Notes: generated from the sequence alone by a model not told the origin. 64,000 nucleotides of DNA from Kitasatospora xanthocidica (GCF_014656195.1 NZ_BNBY01000002.1:32351-96350), one strand, 5' to 3'. Positions 1-9,130 are shown, numbered from the stretch's first letter. Numbers and translations: made by a program.

Positions 1-384
1 GCCGGCGGGTACTACGTGACGCCGACCGTCTTCGAGGGCGACAACTCGATGCGGGTCTTCCAGGAGGAGATCTTCGGCCCGGTCGTCTCGGTGACCCGCT
101 TCGACGGCTTCGACCAGGCCGTGGCCCTCGCCAACGACACCCAGTACGGGCTCGGCGCGGGCGTGTGGACCCGCAGCCTCAACACCGCCCACCGGGCCGG
201 ACGCGCCATCCAGGCTGGCCGTGTGTGGACGAACTGCTACCACGCCTACCCGGCCCATGCCGCCTTCGGCGGCTACAAGAACTCCGGGATCGGGCGCGAG
301 AACCACAAGACGCTGCTGGAGCACTACCAGCAGACCAAGAACCTGCTGGTCAGCTACTCCCCCGACGCGGTCGGCTTCTTCTAG
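1..384 (+). CDS. Aldehyde dehydrogenase, C-terminal part
   Basis: The reading frame is open from the first base, so only the last 127 residues are present. They match the C-terminal half of NAD(P)-dependent aldehyde dehydrogenases: the [10 protein letters not shown] segment near the start, the YGLGAGVWT stretch and the closing [12 protein letters not shown] and LEHYQQTKN segments are family hallmarks. The catalytic Cys and the cofactor-binding half lie outside the window. The enzyme would oxidise an aldehyde to a carboxylate in the cytoplasm; the substrate cannot be told from this part. It is followed by a strong hairpin terminator, so it is the last gene of its transcript. The family call is firm and the exact member is open. 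Confidence 0.93.
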   Translation, partial: AGGYYVTPTVFEGDNSMRVFQEEIFGPVVSVTRFDGFDQAVALANDTQYGLGAGVWTRSLNTAHRAGRAIQAGRVWTNCYHAYPAHAAFGGYKNSGIGRENHKTLLEHYQQTKNLLVSYSPDAVGFF

Positions 385-434
385 GCCGGGCCCGGGGCAG
401 GCGCGGGCCGGGCTCGAACCCGGCTCACGGCAAA

Positions 435-472
435 GGTGGAGCGGGAGGCCGGGGCCGGCCTCCCGCTCCACC
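435..472. terminator. Perfect 18-bp-stem hairpin terminator
   Basis: Arms 435-452 and 455-472 are perfect inverted repeats around a 2-base loop. The hairpin lies 50 bases after the aldehyde dehydrogenase stop. No U-tract follows, as is usual for actinomycete terminators. Confidence 0.8.
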
Positions 473-635
473 GCCACTCCCCGTGGCGGACTGTCAGGAC
501 AAATCGCCTGTTTCTGGATCTAAGCACATGAATGCACCGATTTTTCCGACGCGCCGCCGACATGCCCGAACGGCCCGCGCGAACGCCGTAGACAGGACTC
601 CCCCGTCCGCTCATCCCCGTTGGGAGTCCCGGCAG

Positions 636-959
636 ATGACCATTTCCCCCGCCAAGCTCAGCGACCCCGCCGTCCGCGCCTTCGTCACCGCGGTCAACGC
701 GGGCGACCGCGCGGCCTTCCTGGCCGCGCTCACCCCGGACGCGACCATGTCCGACGACGGCTCCGACCGCGACCTGTCGCAGTGGATCGACCGGGAGATC
801 TTCACCTCGAACGGCCGCATGGACGTCCAGACCGAGTCGAGCGGGGGCCACGCGCTGGTCGCCAACTTCACCAACGAGACCTGGGGCGAGATGCGCACGG
901 CCTGGCGCTTCACCGTCGACGGCGGGAAGATCAGCCGCTTCGAGACCGGCCAGGCGTAG
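636..959 (+). CDS. SnoaL-like / NTF2-fold small protein
   Basis: A 107-residue protein starting MTISPAKLSDP. The order of elements (N-terminal helix with FVTAVNAGDRAAFLAAL, then DATMSDDGSDRD, then WRFTVDGGKISRFETG at the end) is that of SnoaL-like polyketide-cyclase or nuclear-transport-factor-2 folds, a small alpha+beta barrel that serves as isomerase, cyclase or simple ligand-binding protein. No catalytic residue can be assigned. The frame stays open upstream, but the ATG at 636 follows the first plausible Shine-Dalgarno stretch (GGGAG) and begins the conserved domain. It lies convergent to the serine hydrolase with 57 bases between them. Fold class is likely; function is unknown. Confidence 0.75.
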   Translation: MTISPAKLSDPAVRAFVTAVNAGDRAAFLAALTPDATMSDDGSDRDLSQWIDREIFTSNGRMDVQTESSGGHALVANFTNETWGEMRTAWRFTVDGGKISRFETGQA

Positions 960-1016
960 CCCCGCGTCCGGTGACGCCACCGCGCCCGGGCCCCCGCGCC
1001 CAGGCCCGCCCCGCGC

Positions 1017-2237
1017 TCAGGACAGCCCCAGGCACCCCCGCACCGCGCGGATCAGGTTCCGCGAGCGGGCGTCCCCGGTCACCCCGGGCTGCATGCCGTT
1101 GGTGACGTACCCGAAGCCCAGGCCCAGGTCCGGATCGGCGAAGCCCAGCGAGCCGCCCCGCCCCGGGTGCCCGAAGCTCGCCGGGGAGGCCATCGGCGCG
1201 GTCGGGCCGTGCCGCCAGAAGCCCAGGCCGAAGGTGGAGTTGACGATCAGCACCCGGTCCGGGCCGCTCACCGCCGGGCCGACCGCGCGGGTCAGCACCT
1301 CCGGTCCGAGCAGCGGCGGCAGCAGCGCCCCGGAGCCGTCCGGGCGGTCGGCCGCGCCGATCAGCGCCGCGTAGAACCGGGCCAGCGAACGGGCGGTGCC
1401 GATCCCGCCGGCGCCGGGGATCTCGGCCGCCTGCACCGCCGGATCGTTGAGGTCCACCCCGGGGCGCACCGAGGCGAAGGAGCGGGCGGTCAGCGAGGTC
1501 GGGTCCTGGTAGGCGTCGCGGACGGACTGCTTGGGCCGCAGCCGCAGGCCACTCGGCCCGGTCCGGGCGGCCTCGGGGGCGGGCAGGTCGACCAGCTTGC
1601 CGACCCGCGGCGCGGCCCCGGCCGGCAGCCCGATCCACAGGTCCAGCCCGAGCGGCCGGGCAATCTCCTCGGCGAAGTACTGCCCGACCGTCCTCCCGCT
1701 CACCCGCCGCACCACCTCGCCGACCAGCCAGCCGAAGGTGTACGGGTGGTAGCCGTGCGCAGTGCCGGGCTCCCAGGCGGGCGCCTGCGCGGCGACGGCG
1801 GCGGCCGCGCGCTCCCAGGTGAGCACGTCCTCCAGCCGCAGCGGCACGTCCAGCGCGGGCACCCCGGCCTGGTGCGAGAGCAGCCAGCGCACCGGCACCC
1901 CGCCCTTGCCCTCGGCCGCGAACTCCGGCCAGTACGAGGCCACCGGCGCGTCCGGGTCCAGCAGACCGCGCTCGACCGCCAGCAGCGCGGTGGTCGCGGT
2001 CAGGCCCTTCGTGACCGAGCGCAGCACCTGGGCGGTGTCCGCCGTCCACGGCACCGCCGGCGCGGGCCGCCCGCCGACCTCGGGCCGGGCGTCGCCGCCC
2101 CACAGGTCGACCACCTTGCGGCCGCGCACGTACAGTGCGAAGGCCGCGCCGAGTTCGCCGAACTCCGCGAAGTTCCGCGCGAAGGCCGCCCGTACGGGCT
2201 CGAACCCCTCGGCCGTCTCGCCCCAGATCTCCACCAT
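1017..2237 (-). CDS. Serine hydrolase, class C beta-lactamase/EstB esterase family
   Basis: A 406-residue protein of the penicillin-binding-protein-like fold. The nucleophile motif S-V-T-K is at residues 74-77, and the Tyr motif lies in GYHPYTFGWL (Tyr163), which is the EstB carboxylesterase variant rather than the YxN of true AmpC enzymes. No signal peptide or transmembrane segment is visible at the N-terminus (MVEIWGETAEGFEPV), so a cytoplasmic esterase or lipase-like role is more likely than beta-lactam resistance. Length is as expected for the family. It is divergent from the Nudix gene, the two starts being about 100 bases apart. Substrate unknown. Confidence 0.88.
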   Translation of the reverse strand: MVEIWGETAEGFEPVRAAFARNFAEFGELGAAFALYVRGRKVVDLWGGDARPEVGGRPAPAVPWTADTAQVLRSVTKGLTATTALLAVERGLLDPDAPVASYWPEFAAEGKGGVPVRWLLSHQAGVPALDVPLRLEDVLTWERAAAAVAAQAPAWEPGTAHGYHPYTFGWLVGEVVRRVSGRTVGQYFAEEIARPLGLDLWIGLPAGAAPRVGKLVDLPAPEAARTGPSGLRLRPKQSVRDAYQDPTSLTARSFASVRPGVDLNDPAVQAAEIPGAGGIGTARSLARFYAALIGAADRPDGSGALLPPLLGPEVLTRAVGPAVSGPDRVLIVNSTFGLGFWRHGPTAPMASPASFGHPGRGGSLGFADPDLGLGFGYVTNGMQPGVTGDARSRNLIRAVRGCLGLS

Positions 2238-2339
2238 CGCGTGCCGCCTTCAGCCCGTCCCGATCCCGATCGTCCGCCCGCGTTCGATGGTTCGTGGAAA
2301 TCCGTTCGGACCGGGCCCCGAAACCCTAACCTGTCCACC

Positions 2340-2858
2340 ATGACCAACCCTGCCGAAGAGCTGCTGGACGTCGTCGACGAGCAGGACCGGGTGATCGGGA
2401 CCGCTCTGCGCGGCGAGGTCTACCGACGCGGCCTGACCCACCGCTGCGTCTTCATCCTGGTCCGCGACCCGGCCGGACGGATCTTCGTCCACCGCCGCAC
2501 CGGCACCAAGCTGTTCGCCCCCGGCGCGTACGACATGTTCGTCGGCGGCGTCGTCGGCTCCGGCGAGAGCTACCCCGAGGCCGCCGTCCGCGAGGCCGAG
2601 GAGGAGCTCGGCGTCCACGGCGTCGCCCCGCGCCCGCTGTTCAAGTTCCTCTTCCGGGAGCCCGACGGCGGCAAGCTCAGCTGGTGGTGCGACATGTACG
2701 AGGCCGACTGGGACGGGCCGGTCTCCCCGCAGGAGTCCGAGATCGCCTGGCACGCCTGGCTCACCCCCGGGGAGCTCGCCGAGCGCCTCACCCGCGACAC
2801 CTTCGTCCCCGACGGCGTCGAGGCCTACCGCCGCTACCTGGAATTCCGGGCCGGGTAG
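2340..2858 (+). CDS. Nudix hydrolase
   Basis: A 172-residue protein with a complete Nudix box from Gly70 to Val92 (G-x5-E-x7-REAEEELGV), the Mg2+-binding loop-helix that cleaves nucleoside diphosphates linked to another moiety. The N-terminus (LLDVVDEQDRVIGTALR) and the HRRTGTKLFAPG segment resemble the IPP-isomerase-like and YfcD-like subgroup of Nudix enzymes, but the Cys and ExE residues of IPP isomerase are absent; a real idi lies at 42263. ATG at 2340 is chosen because the domain starts here; longer open frames upstream read antisense to the hydrolase gene. Substrate cannot be given. Confidence 0.9.
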   Translation: MTNPAEELLDVVDEQDRVIGTALRGEVYRRGLTHRCVFILVRDPAGRIFVHRRTGTKLFAPGAYDMFVGGVVGSGESYPEAAVREAEEELGVHGVAPRPLFKFLFREPDGGKLSWWCDMYEADWDGPVSPQESEIAWHAWLTPGELAERLTRDTFVPDGVEAYRRYLEFRAG

Positions 2859-2944
2859 GCCGCACGGGCGGCGGTGGCGCCCGCGCCTGCCCCGGCGAGC
2901 CGGCCGCATGGGCCACCGGACGGCCGCCGGATAGGCTGGCGCGC

Positions 2945-3781
2945 ATGGCCTCCCGTACGCCGTCCCCGACGGCCGACCGAGCAGCACGGACCTCCGCACC
3001 CGACCGGGCGGCGGCGGGTGCGCGGCCCCGCCGGCGGCTGAGCGTGGACGAGCGGCGGGAGCAGCTGATCGCCGTGGCGCTGGAGCTGTTCAGCCGGCGC
3101 CCGCCGGAGGAGGTGTCCATCGACGACATCGCCGCCGCCGCGGGCGCCTCCCGGCCGCTGGTGTACCACTACTTCCCGGGCAAGCAGGCGCTGTACGAGG
3201 AGTCGCTGCGGCGGGCCGGGCAGGAGCTGTCGGCCCGCTTCGAGGAGCCCATGGAGGGGCCGCTGTCCGAGCGGCTGTACCGGGTGATGGGCCGCTACCT
3301 GGACTTCGTGCAGAGCCACGGGCCGGGCTTCGCGGCTCTGCTGCGGGGCGGCTCGGTGGCGGCCAGCGCGGGCACCTCGGCGGTGATCGACGAGGTGCGC
3401 CGGGCCGCGCAGGAGCAGATCCTGGCCCATCTGGCGCTCCCCTCGCCCAGTGCCGGGCTGCGACTGACCGTCCGCGCCTGGATCGCCAACGCCGAGATCA
3501 CCTCGCTGGAGTGGCTGGGCGAGCGCTCGGTGCCGCTGGAGGAACTGCAGCTGCACCTGGTGCAGGAGTTCGTCGCGTCGCTCACCCTCACCGCGGCGCG
3601 GGAGCCGGCGCTCGCCGCCGAACTGGGCTCCTTCTTCGCCGACGAGCGCCCGGAGGGCCCGACCGGGCGCCTGGTGCAGGACCTCGCCGGGCTGCTGGCC
3701 GTCCCGGGGATCCTCGACGCGGTCACCGCGCTCGCCACTGGGACCCCCGGCGAACCGGCCGCCGGAACCGCCACCGGCTGA
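2945..3781 (+). CDS. TetR/AcrR family transcriptional regulator
   Basis: A 278-residue regulator. A disordered, basic N-terminal tail of about 40 residues precedes a standard TetR helix-turn-helix (residues about 45-90: EQLIAVALELF, then SIDDIAAAAGASRPLVYHYF with the YHYF recognition helix end and GKQALYEE). The remainder is the all-helical ligand and dimer domain. It starts 86 bases after the Nudix gene on the same strand. The long tail and length are slightly above the usual 190-230 residues. The ligand is unknown. The next gene begins 218 bases downstream, so target genes are not obvious. Confidence 0.92.
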   Translation: MASRTPSPTADRAARTSAPDRAAAGARPRRRLSVDERREQLIAVALELFSRRPPEEVSIDDIAAAAGASRPLVYHYFPGKQALYEESLRRAGQELSARFEEPMEGPLSERLYRVMGRYLDFVQSHGPGFAALLRGGSVAASAGTSAVIDEVRRAAQEQILAHLALPSPSAGLRLTVRAWIANAEITSLEWLGERSVPLEELQLHLVQEFVASLTLTAAREPALAAELGSFFADERPEGPTGRLVQDLAGLLAVPGILDAVTALATGTPGEPAAGTATG

Positions 3782-3999
3782 GGCCGGGTGACGTCGGGTG
3801 AGGTCGGCCCGGCGGTCGGACCGATCGTCGGACCGGCGGTCACCGCACCGGCCCGAGTGATCATCGGGTCATCCTGCGGTTCGGTCCCGACGGTGGGCTC
3901 TGATAGGAATGGGCGGGGATCCGACGGCACGCCACCTCGGCGGGCCCGGTCCCACCCGAACCACCGACGGCAGACGGAGCAGAGCGGGGGGCTCACCAG

Positions 4000-5829
4000 T
4001 TGACCCAGGACGTCCAGTTCAGCGCGGAGGGCAATCCCTTCGCAGCGGCCGAGCAGGTCTGCGCGACCCTCGGCACGCTCACCGACGCCCTCTTCGACGA
4101 GCACACCTCGCGCCACCCGGCGGCCTCGCTGAGTGCCCTGCGAGCCACCGGGCACCCCGCCGCCGAGGCGCTGTTCGGCCTGCCGCTGGCCCCCAACGGC
4201 CCGGTGTACACCGCCCTCGACCGGCTCGGCACCGTGATCACCGCCGGCACCGCCCGGCCCGGCACCGGTGAGCGGATCGCCGACCGGGCGATCGGCGCAC
4301 TGCAGTCCCGCTACGGCGGCGGGGCGGTGCGCGGCGCGATCGCCGACCGGGGCACCACCTCGGCAGCGCTCTTCCAGCTGCCGGTCACCGGCGAGTTCGC
4401 CGACGCCAAGCTGCGCCCGCCGTTCGCCCCCGCGCTGGCCGCGCTGGCCGCCGGACAGCAGACCCGGCAGCCGGTCGAACTGCCCACCGGCTCGGGCGCC
4501 GAGGTCCGGCTGGTCGTCCCGCCCGGCTTCCACCCGCTGACCTCCCCCGCCGGGCACCCCGGCGTCTCCGCCCGGACGGTGCCCCCGCTGCCCGCCGACG
4601 CGGACCCGGCCGACCGGACCACCCCGGCCACCGCGGCGGCGGCCGCGGAGCTGACCGGTCATCTGGCCGAGGTCGCCGAGGAACTGTTCAGCGCCACCGG
4701 CACCGAGGCCCGCCGGGACTTCGCGGTGCTCTCCGCCACCCTGGCCGACCTGACCCACGACGCGGGCGTCGCGTACGCCGGAATCTGCGCCCTGGAGCTG
4801 GACGGCCGCGCCTCGGACGCCGCCCTCGTCATCTCGCTCGCCCGGCACCCGCTGCCGATCACCGCGCTCGCCACCGAACTGGCCACCGTCCGACGGCACG
4901 CCGAGGTGTGGACGGTCCTGCTGCCGGCCGGCCCGGCCGCCGTCCTGGTCGAGGGACGGACCGTCCCGGTGCCCGGACCGCTGGCCGGCGACGGACAGCG
5001 GCGCTGGGTGGTCACCTCGGCCGTCCAGGCCTTCGTACCGCTGCCGGACGGCGGGACGGTGCTGTGCGCCCAGCTGTCCACGGCGCGGCCGGAGGACTGG
5101 GAGCTGTACACCGAGGCGTTCGCGGAGCTGCTGAAGAGCATCCAGTTCGGCTGGGACGGCGAAGCGGCCCAGGCACCCGCTCCGGCTGTGGCTGTGGCTG
5201 CTCCGGCGGTGGCCGCCCCGGCCGTGGCTCCCGTCGAGGAGACGCGGACGGAGGAGCCGCAGGAGGTGCCGGTCCACCTGCGCGGCACTCCGGTGCGCGT
5301 ACCGCCCGCGGACTTCAACCCCTTCGCGCCGGTCGCCGAGTCCCCCGCCACCGGTGCGCACACCACCGCGGCCGAGCCGAACGAGGCGGACCGGCCCAAG
5401 GGCACGCCGGTCATGATCCCCCCGCCGGACTTCAACCCCTTCGCCATGGACAGCCTCCCGAGCCCGGCAGGCGACGCGGCACCCGCCGTCCAGCCCGCCG
5501 CGGCGCCCCCGGCCGCCGACCCGTTCGGCACGACGGTCGCGGCCGAGCAGAAGCACGACCCCTTCGGCACCACCCTCGCCCCGCAGGGCCCGGCCGTCCC
5601 GCCACCGCCCTCGGCCCCGCCGATCGTCCCGGATCCCGTCGCGGCGGCGCCGGCCACCGCGCCGGAGACCGCGGACGGCGAGGAGGACCGGCCCAAGGGC
5701 ACGCCGGTCATGATCCCCCCGCCGGACTTCGACCCCTTCGCCATGATGGACGTCCCGTCCGCACCGCCGGCGGAGCCCGCGGCGGCACCCCAGGCCGACG
5801 CACCGCCGGAGCACCGCCCCTTCGGCTGA
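4000..5829 (+). CDS. Protein of unknown function with C-terminal TPV-PPxDFxPFA repeats
   Basis: A 609-residue protein I do not recognise. Residues about 1-385 look globular, rich in Ala, Leu and Thr, with a last structured element ELYTEAFAELLKSIQFGWDG. The rest is Pro/Ala-rich and probably disordered. It carries three copies of a linear motif: near residue 430 (RGTPVRVPPADFNPFA), 464 (KGTPVMIPPPDFNPFA) and 564 (KGTPVMIPPPDFDPFA), plus DPFGTT twice near 510-530. The last two long copies are almost identical in DNA (5386-5445 and 5686-5745). No signal peptide or membrane segment is evident. The start is a TTG preceded by GGGGGG; no better start lies nearby. The motif looks like a docking peptide for a partner protein; this is inference. 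Confidence 0.75.
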   Translation: MTQDVQFSAEGNPFAAAEQVCATLGTLTDALFDEHTSRHPAASLSALRATGHPAAEALFGLPLAPNGPVYTALDRLGTVITAGTARPGTGERIADRAIGALQSRYGGGAVRGAIADRGTTSAALFQLPVTGEFADAKLRPPFAPALAALAAGQQTRQPVELPTGSGAEVRLVVPPGFHPLTSPAGHPGVSARTVPPLPADADPADRTTPATAAAAAELTGHLAEVAEELFSATGTEARRDFAVLSATLADLTHDAGVAYAGICALELDGRASDAALVISLARHPLPITALATELATVRRHAEVWTVLLPAGPAAVLVEGRTVPVPGPLAGDGQRRWVVTSAVQAFVPLPDGGTVLCAQLSTARPEDWELYTEAFAELLKSIQFGWDGEAAQAPAPAVAVAAPAVAAPAVAPVEETRTEEPQEVPVHLRGTPVRVPPADFNPFAPVAESPATGAHTTAAEPNEADRPKGTPVMIPPPDFNPFAMDSLPSPAGDAAPAVQPAAAPPAADPFGTTVAAEQKHDPFGTTLAPQGPAVPPPPSAPPIVPDPVAAAPATAPETADGEEDRPKGTPVMIPPPDFDPFAMMDVPSAPPAEPAAAPQADAPPEHRPFG

Positions 5830-5898
5830 GCCACGGGCACGAACCCGGGCACGGGTACAGGCACGGGCACGGGCACGGGCACAGGCCGCGAACAACGA

Positions 5899-5951
5899 AC
5901 AGCTGACAGATTTCAGATTTCGTTCGCTGAAATCTGAAATCTGTCAGCTGT
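5899..5951. repeat. AT-rich perfect hairpin, copy A of a dispersed element
   Basis: Perfect 23-bp inverted repeat (5899-5921 and 5929-5951) with a 7-base loop, followed by degenerate CTGTC-rich tracts to about 5980. It lies between the convergent genes at 4000 and 5993, so it may act as a bidirectional terminator. The arm and the trailing CTGTCAGCTGTC recur at 62304-62371. Its base composition is much lower in GC than the surroundings. Confidence 0.85.
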
Positions 5952-5992
5952 CAGCTGTCTCCTGTCAGACGTCCCCCGCCAGCCGTCCCCGC

Positions 5993-7042
5993 TCAGCTCC
6001 CAGCCGCTCCCCGGCGCGCGATCACGGTCTCGATCCCGTCCAGCATCCGCGCCATCCCGAACTCGAACAGCGCCTCCAGGCTCAGGTCGATCTCCGGCCC
6101 CCGGCTCATCGCGTCGAACATCGGGAACCGCTCCGGGTCCGACATCAGCCGGTCGTGGTCCTCGGTGCCCAGGTGGTCCATCCACTCGTCCGCGGACAGC
6201 CCGCTGTCCTGCTCGGCCTGCGCCTCCCGCTCGAAATGCACTGCCAGCCCGCACACGAACGCCGCCAGCGCGACGGCGGCCTGGGCCATCTCATCCCAGC
6301 TCAGCCCCAGTCCCGCCAGCGCCGCCATCGAGCGCTCGGTGTGCAGCGCCGCATCGGGCGCGAGCACCGGCCGGGTGAAGGACATCGTGGACGCCAGCCA
6401 CGGGTGCCGCCGGTAGATCCGCCACTGCAGCCGGGCGACCGTCTCCAGCCCCTCCCGCCAGCCCGACGCCGGTGACTCGGGCAGCGGCTGCTCGCCGAAG
6501 GCCACGTCCATCATCAGCCGCAACAGCTCGTCCTTGCCGGGCACATGGCGGTAGAGCGACATCGTCGCGACCCCCAGGTCGGTCGCGACCCGGCGCATCG
6601 ACAGCGCCGCCAGGCCCTCCGCGTCCGCCACCTGGACGGCCGCCGCCACGATCCGCGCCCGGGTGAGGTCGCGCTCGCCGCCTCCCCTCGCCCGCCGCAC
6701 CCCGGACGCGCCCGACACCTCCCGCGCGCCCGGAGCGACCGCGCCGCCTCCGGACCCCTTGGCCTCGACCACGTTCGCACCGGCCGCCGTCCCACCAGCC
6801 ACCGTCGCGCCGGCCACCGATCCACCGACCACCACCGTCCCCACCCCGGGAACGGCCCGAACCAGCCCCTCCTCCCGCAGCCGGTTCAGCACCTTGGTCG
6901 CCGTGGCCATCGCCACGCCCCACTCCTGGGTGATCCGCCGGGTCGACGGCACCCGTGCTCCGGGCGCCAACTCCCCTGCCACGATGCGCCGTCGAAGCTC
7001 GGCCGCGATCCGCTCCGAGGGAGTCCCGCTCTCAGCCACCAC
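5993..7042 (-). CDS. GntR-type HTH fused to TetR-type HTH and C-terminal domain regulator
   Basis: A 349-residue protein with two different DNA-binding domains. Residues about 5-70 are a GntR winged helix (IAAELRRRIVAGELAPGARVPSTRRI, MATATKVLNRLREEGLV, PGVGTVV). After a Gly/Ala linker, residues about 125-185 form a TetR helix-turn-helix (RIVAAAVQVADAEGLAALS, RRVATDLGVATMSLYRHV, GKDELL). The rest is a TetR_C-type ligand domain. This fusion architecture is known in actinomycetes. Start is GTG at 7042; a second GTG follows directly at 7039. Gene is convergent with the 4000 gene. Regulated genes are unknown. Confidence 0.9.
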   Translation of the reverse strand: MVAESGTPSERIAAELRRRIVAGELAPGARVPSTRRITQEWGVAMATATKVLNRLREEGLVRAVPGVGTVVVGGSVAGATVAGGTAAGANVVEAKGSGGGAVAPGAREVSGASGVRRARGGGERDLTRARIVAAAVQVADAEGLAALSMRRVATDLGVATMSLYRHVPGKDELLRLMMDVAFGEQPLPESPASGWREGLETVARLQWRIYRRHPWLASTMSFTRPVLAPDAALHTERSMAALAGLGLSWDEMAQAAVALAAFVCGLAVHFEREAQAEQDSGLSADEWMDHLGTEDHDRLMSDPERFPMFDAMSRGPEIDLSLEALFEFGMARMLDGIETVIARRGAAGS

Positions 7043-7151
7043 CCACCACCACCGTCCGCCAGACCCTCAACTGCCCCGGGGGAACGCCGGATCGGCGGCA
7101 AGCCCCCAGCCGATCACCACCAACTGCCCGACCCGTAGGCCGGGTTCATCC

Positions 7152-7862
7152 TCAGCTCGCGCGCCGGGCCAGGTGCACGACGTCCGGCACCCCTCGGGAC
7201 ACCGGGATCTCGTGCGTCACGACGTCCGCGAAGCCCGCCGCCCGCAGCGCCTCCTCGAAGGCCGTCGACGGCTGCGCGCTCCACACCGCCAGCACCCCGC
7301 CCGGCCGCAGCCGGTGCCAGAGCACCGCGAGCCCGTCGGCGCCGTACAGACCGTTGTTGGAGTCGGTGACGGTCCAGTCCGGCCCGTTGTCGATGTCCAG
7401 GCACAGCGCGTCGTAGCGCTCGCCGTCCGCCGCCGCGAGGTACTCCAGCAGGTCGGTGTGGAGCACCGCGACCCGCTCGTCCTCCAGCGCGCCGTCCGAG
7501 AAGGCGCCGAGGGGGCCGTTCCGGTGCCAGTCGATGATCGCGGTCTCCCGCTCGACGATGGCGATCCGCCCCCAGCGCGGCTCGGCCACCGCGTACGCGA
7601 GCGAGAAGCCGACCCCGAGGCCGCCGATCAGCACGGTCGGCCGCTCGGTCCGGCTGCCGGTGCGGTCCAGCTCGTCCAGCGCGGCCTGGATGAGCAGCCG
7701 CTCCGAGCGCCCGTCGGCGGTGTCCATCAGAAAGCAGCCGTTGGCGATGATCTCGAAGTGCCCACCGCGCTGCCGCAACACCACCTCGCCGTACGGGCCC
7801 TCCCGTCGGTCGAGCGTGACGACGGCCTCGGGGCCGTCCCGTTCGGGCAGTGCGGTGGTCAT
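7152..7862 (-). CDS. Spermidine-synthase-like SAM-dependent methyltransferase fold protein
   Basis: A 236-residue protein with a Rossmann methyltransferase core: motif I VLIGGLGVGFSLAYAVAE, the acidic strand end IAIVERETAIIDWH, then YDALCLDIDNGPDW and the RLRPGGVLAVWSAQP strand. This is the layout of spermidine-synthase-like proteins (SpeE superfamily), which often lack polyamine activity. The N-terminal beta-strand domain (GEVVLRQRGGHFEIIANGCFLMDT) also fits. Start is ATG 7862 with GAGGAG five bases upstream. Larger open frames upstream on this strand are read-through antisense sequence. Substrate unknown. Confidence 0.85.
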   Translation of the reverse strand: MTTALPERDGPEAVVTLDRREGPYGEVVLRQRGGHFEIIANGCFLMDTADGRSERLLIQAALDELDRTGSRTERPTVLIGGLGVGFSLAYAVAEPRWGRIAIVERETAIIDWHRNGPLGAFSDGALEDERVAVLHTDLLEYLAAADGERYDALCLDIDNGPDWTVTDSNNGLYGADGLAVLWHRLRPGGVLAVWSAQPSTAFEEALRAAGFADVVTHEIPVSRGVPDVVHLARRAS

Positions 7863-8011
7863 GCGTTCTCCTCGGCGAATGCGGGCGGACGGCGGAGAAC
7901 TCCGGCGAACGCGCGCGAACTCGGCTGTGGAACCGTCCCGGTGCGGTCGCGGGACCGTCCCGGTGCGGACGAGTACCCGCCCGACAATAGCCGAGTCCGC
8001 GCCGGTGCCCG

Positions 8012-9130
8012 TCAGGTCGTGATCAGTACTCCCGCGTAGGAGACGCCGGCCACGACGACCCAGGATCCGAGCCCGAGCAGGGCGATCCGCCCACCGGTGC
8101 GGGCCATGGTCGGCAGGTGCACGGCGCTGCCCAGACCGAACAGCGCGGCGGCCAGCAGCAGTTCCTGGGTGTCCCCGGCCAGCCCGAGCGCCCGCTCGGG
8201 CAGCACCCCGGTGGTCCGCAGGACGATCATCGCGAGGAACCCCGCCACGAACAGCGGCACGATCGGCGGACGGCTCCCGGTCTTCACCGACTCCCCGGCC
8301 GCCCCGCCCGCAGCACCCGCCCCGCCCGCAGCACCGACACCCGCACCCGCCCTCGCCACCCGCAGGTTCCGCCGCACCACCACGGCCACCCCCGCGACCA
8401 GCGGCGCCAGCAGCACCACCCGCATCAGCTTGACCAGGACGGCCTCCCGCAGCGCCCCCGCCCCGCCGGTCTGCGCGGTGGCGACGACCTGCCCGACGTC
8501 GTGCACGCTGGCGCCGACCCAGCGCCCGAACTCGACCTCGCCGAGCCCGAGCGGCTGCTGGAGCAGCGGCAGGACGGCGATCGCCAGCGTCCCGCACAGG
8601 GTGACCAGCGCGACCGAGGCCGCGACGTCCTCCTCCTCGCTGCCCGCCGCCTGGCTGACCGCGCCGATCGCCGAGGCGCCGCAGATCGAGTACCCGGTGG
8701 CGACCAGCAGCGGCTGGTCGCCGGGCAGGCCGAGCCGCCGGCCCAGCCAGAGCGTGCCCGCGAAGGTGGCCGCGACGACAGCGAGCACCATGGCGACGGT
8801 GGCCCAGCCGAGGCCGAGCACGTCGTCCAGGCTGAGCTTGAGCCCGAGCAGGACGATCCCGATCCGCATCAGCCGCTTCCCGGCCGTGGACAGTCCGGGC
8901 CGGGCGATCCCGCGGACCACCGGGCGCAGCCCGGGCAGGTGGGCCGCCGCCATGCCGAGCACGACGGCGGCGGTGAGCTTGGGCACGGCCGGTACGGCCG
9001 CGTGGACGCCCAGGGCGGCGGCCACGCCGAGGGCCGCGAGCAGCAGTCCGGGGGCGTCCCCGCGCATCGGGGGCAGGGAGTGGGTACGGGCAGCGCGCTG
9101 CCGGAGGCTCAGTGCCACGCCGCCGCTCAC
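8012..9130 (-). CDS. YeiH/UPF0324 family putative sulfite/sulfate exporter
   Basis: A roughly 372-residue polytopic membrane protein with about 10 hydrophobic segments. The signature GYSICGASAIGAVSQA and the ASVHDVGQVVATAQ loop are diagnostic of the YeiH (UPF0324) family, annotated as putative sulfate or sulfite exporters. A Gly/Ala-rich insert lies in the last third. GTG at 9130 overlaps the stop of cysteine dioxygenase by 4 bases (GTGA), pointing to translational coupling; GTG 9118 and ATG 9067 are alternatives, since the Shine-Dalgarno AGGAG is very close to 9130. With cysteine dioxygenase producing sulfinate and ultimately sulfite, an exporter of oxidised sulfur makes sense here. Confidence 0.87.
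   Translation of the reverse strand: MSGGVALSLRQRAARTHSLPPMRGDAPGLLLAALGVAAALGVHAAVPAVPKLTAAVVLGMAAAHLPGLRPVVRGIARPGLSTAGKRLMRIGIVLLGLKLSLDDVLGLGWATVAMVLAVVAATFAGTLWLGRRLGLPGDQPLLVATGYSICGASAIGAVSQAAGSEEEDVAASVALVTLCGTLAIAVLPLLQQPLGLGEVEFGRWVGASVHDVGQVVATAQTGGAGALREAVLVKLMRVVLLAPLVAGVAVVVRRNLRVARAGAGVGAAGGAGAAGGAAGESVKTGSRPPIVPLFVAGFLAMIVLRTTGVLPERALGLAGDTQELLLAAALFGLGSAVHLPTMARTGGRIALLGLGSWVVVAGVSYAGVLITT

Noticed and set aside
403..425. T-arm-like GGGCTCGAACCCGGC suggesting a tRNA
   Set aside because: No acceptor or anticodon stem can be formed around it.
3788..4003. 71-residue frame before the 4000 gene
   Set aside because: Val/Gly/Pro-rich with no motif or ribosome site; likely leader DNA.
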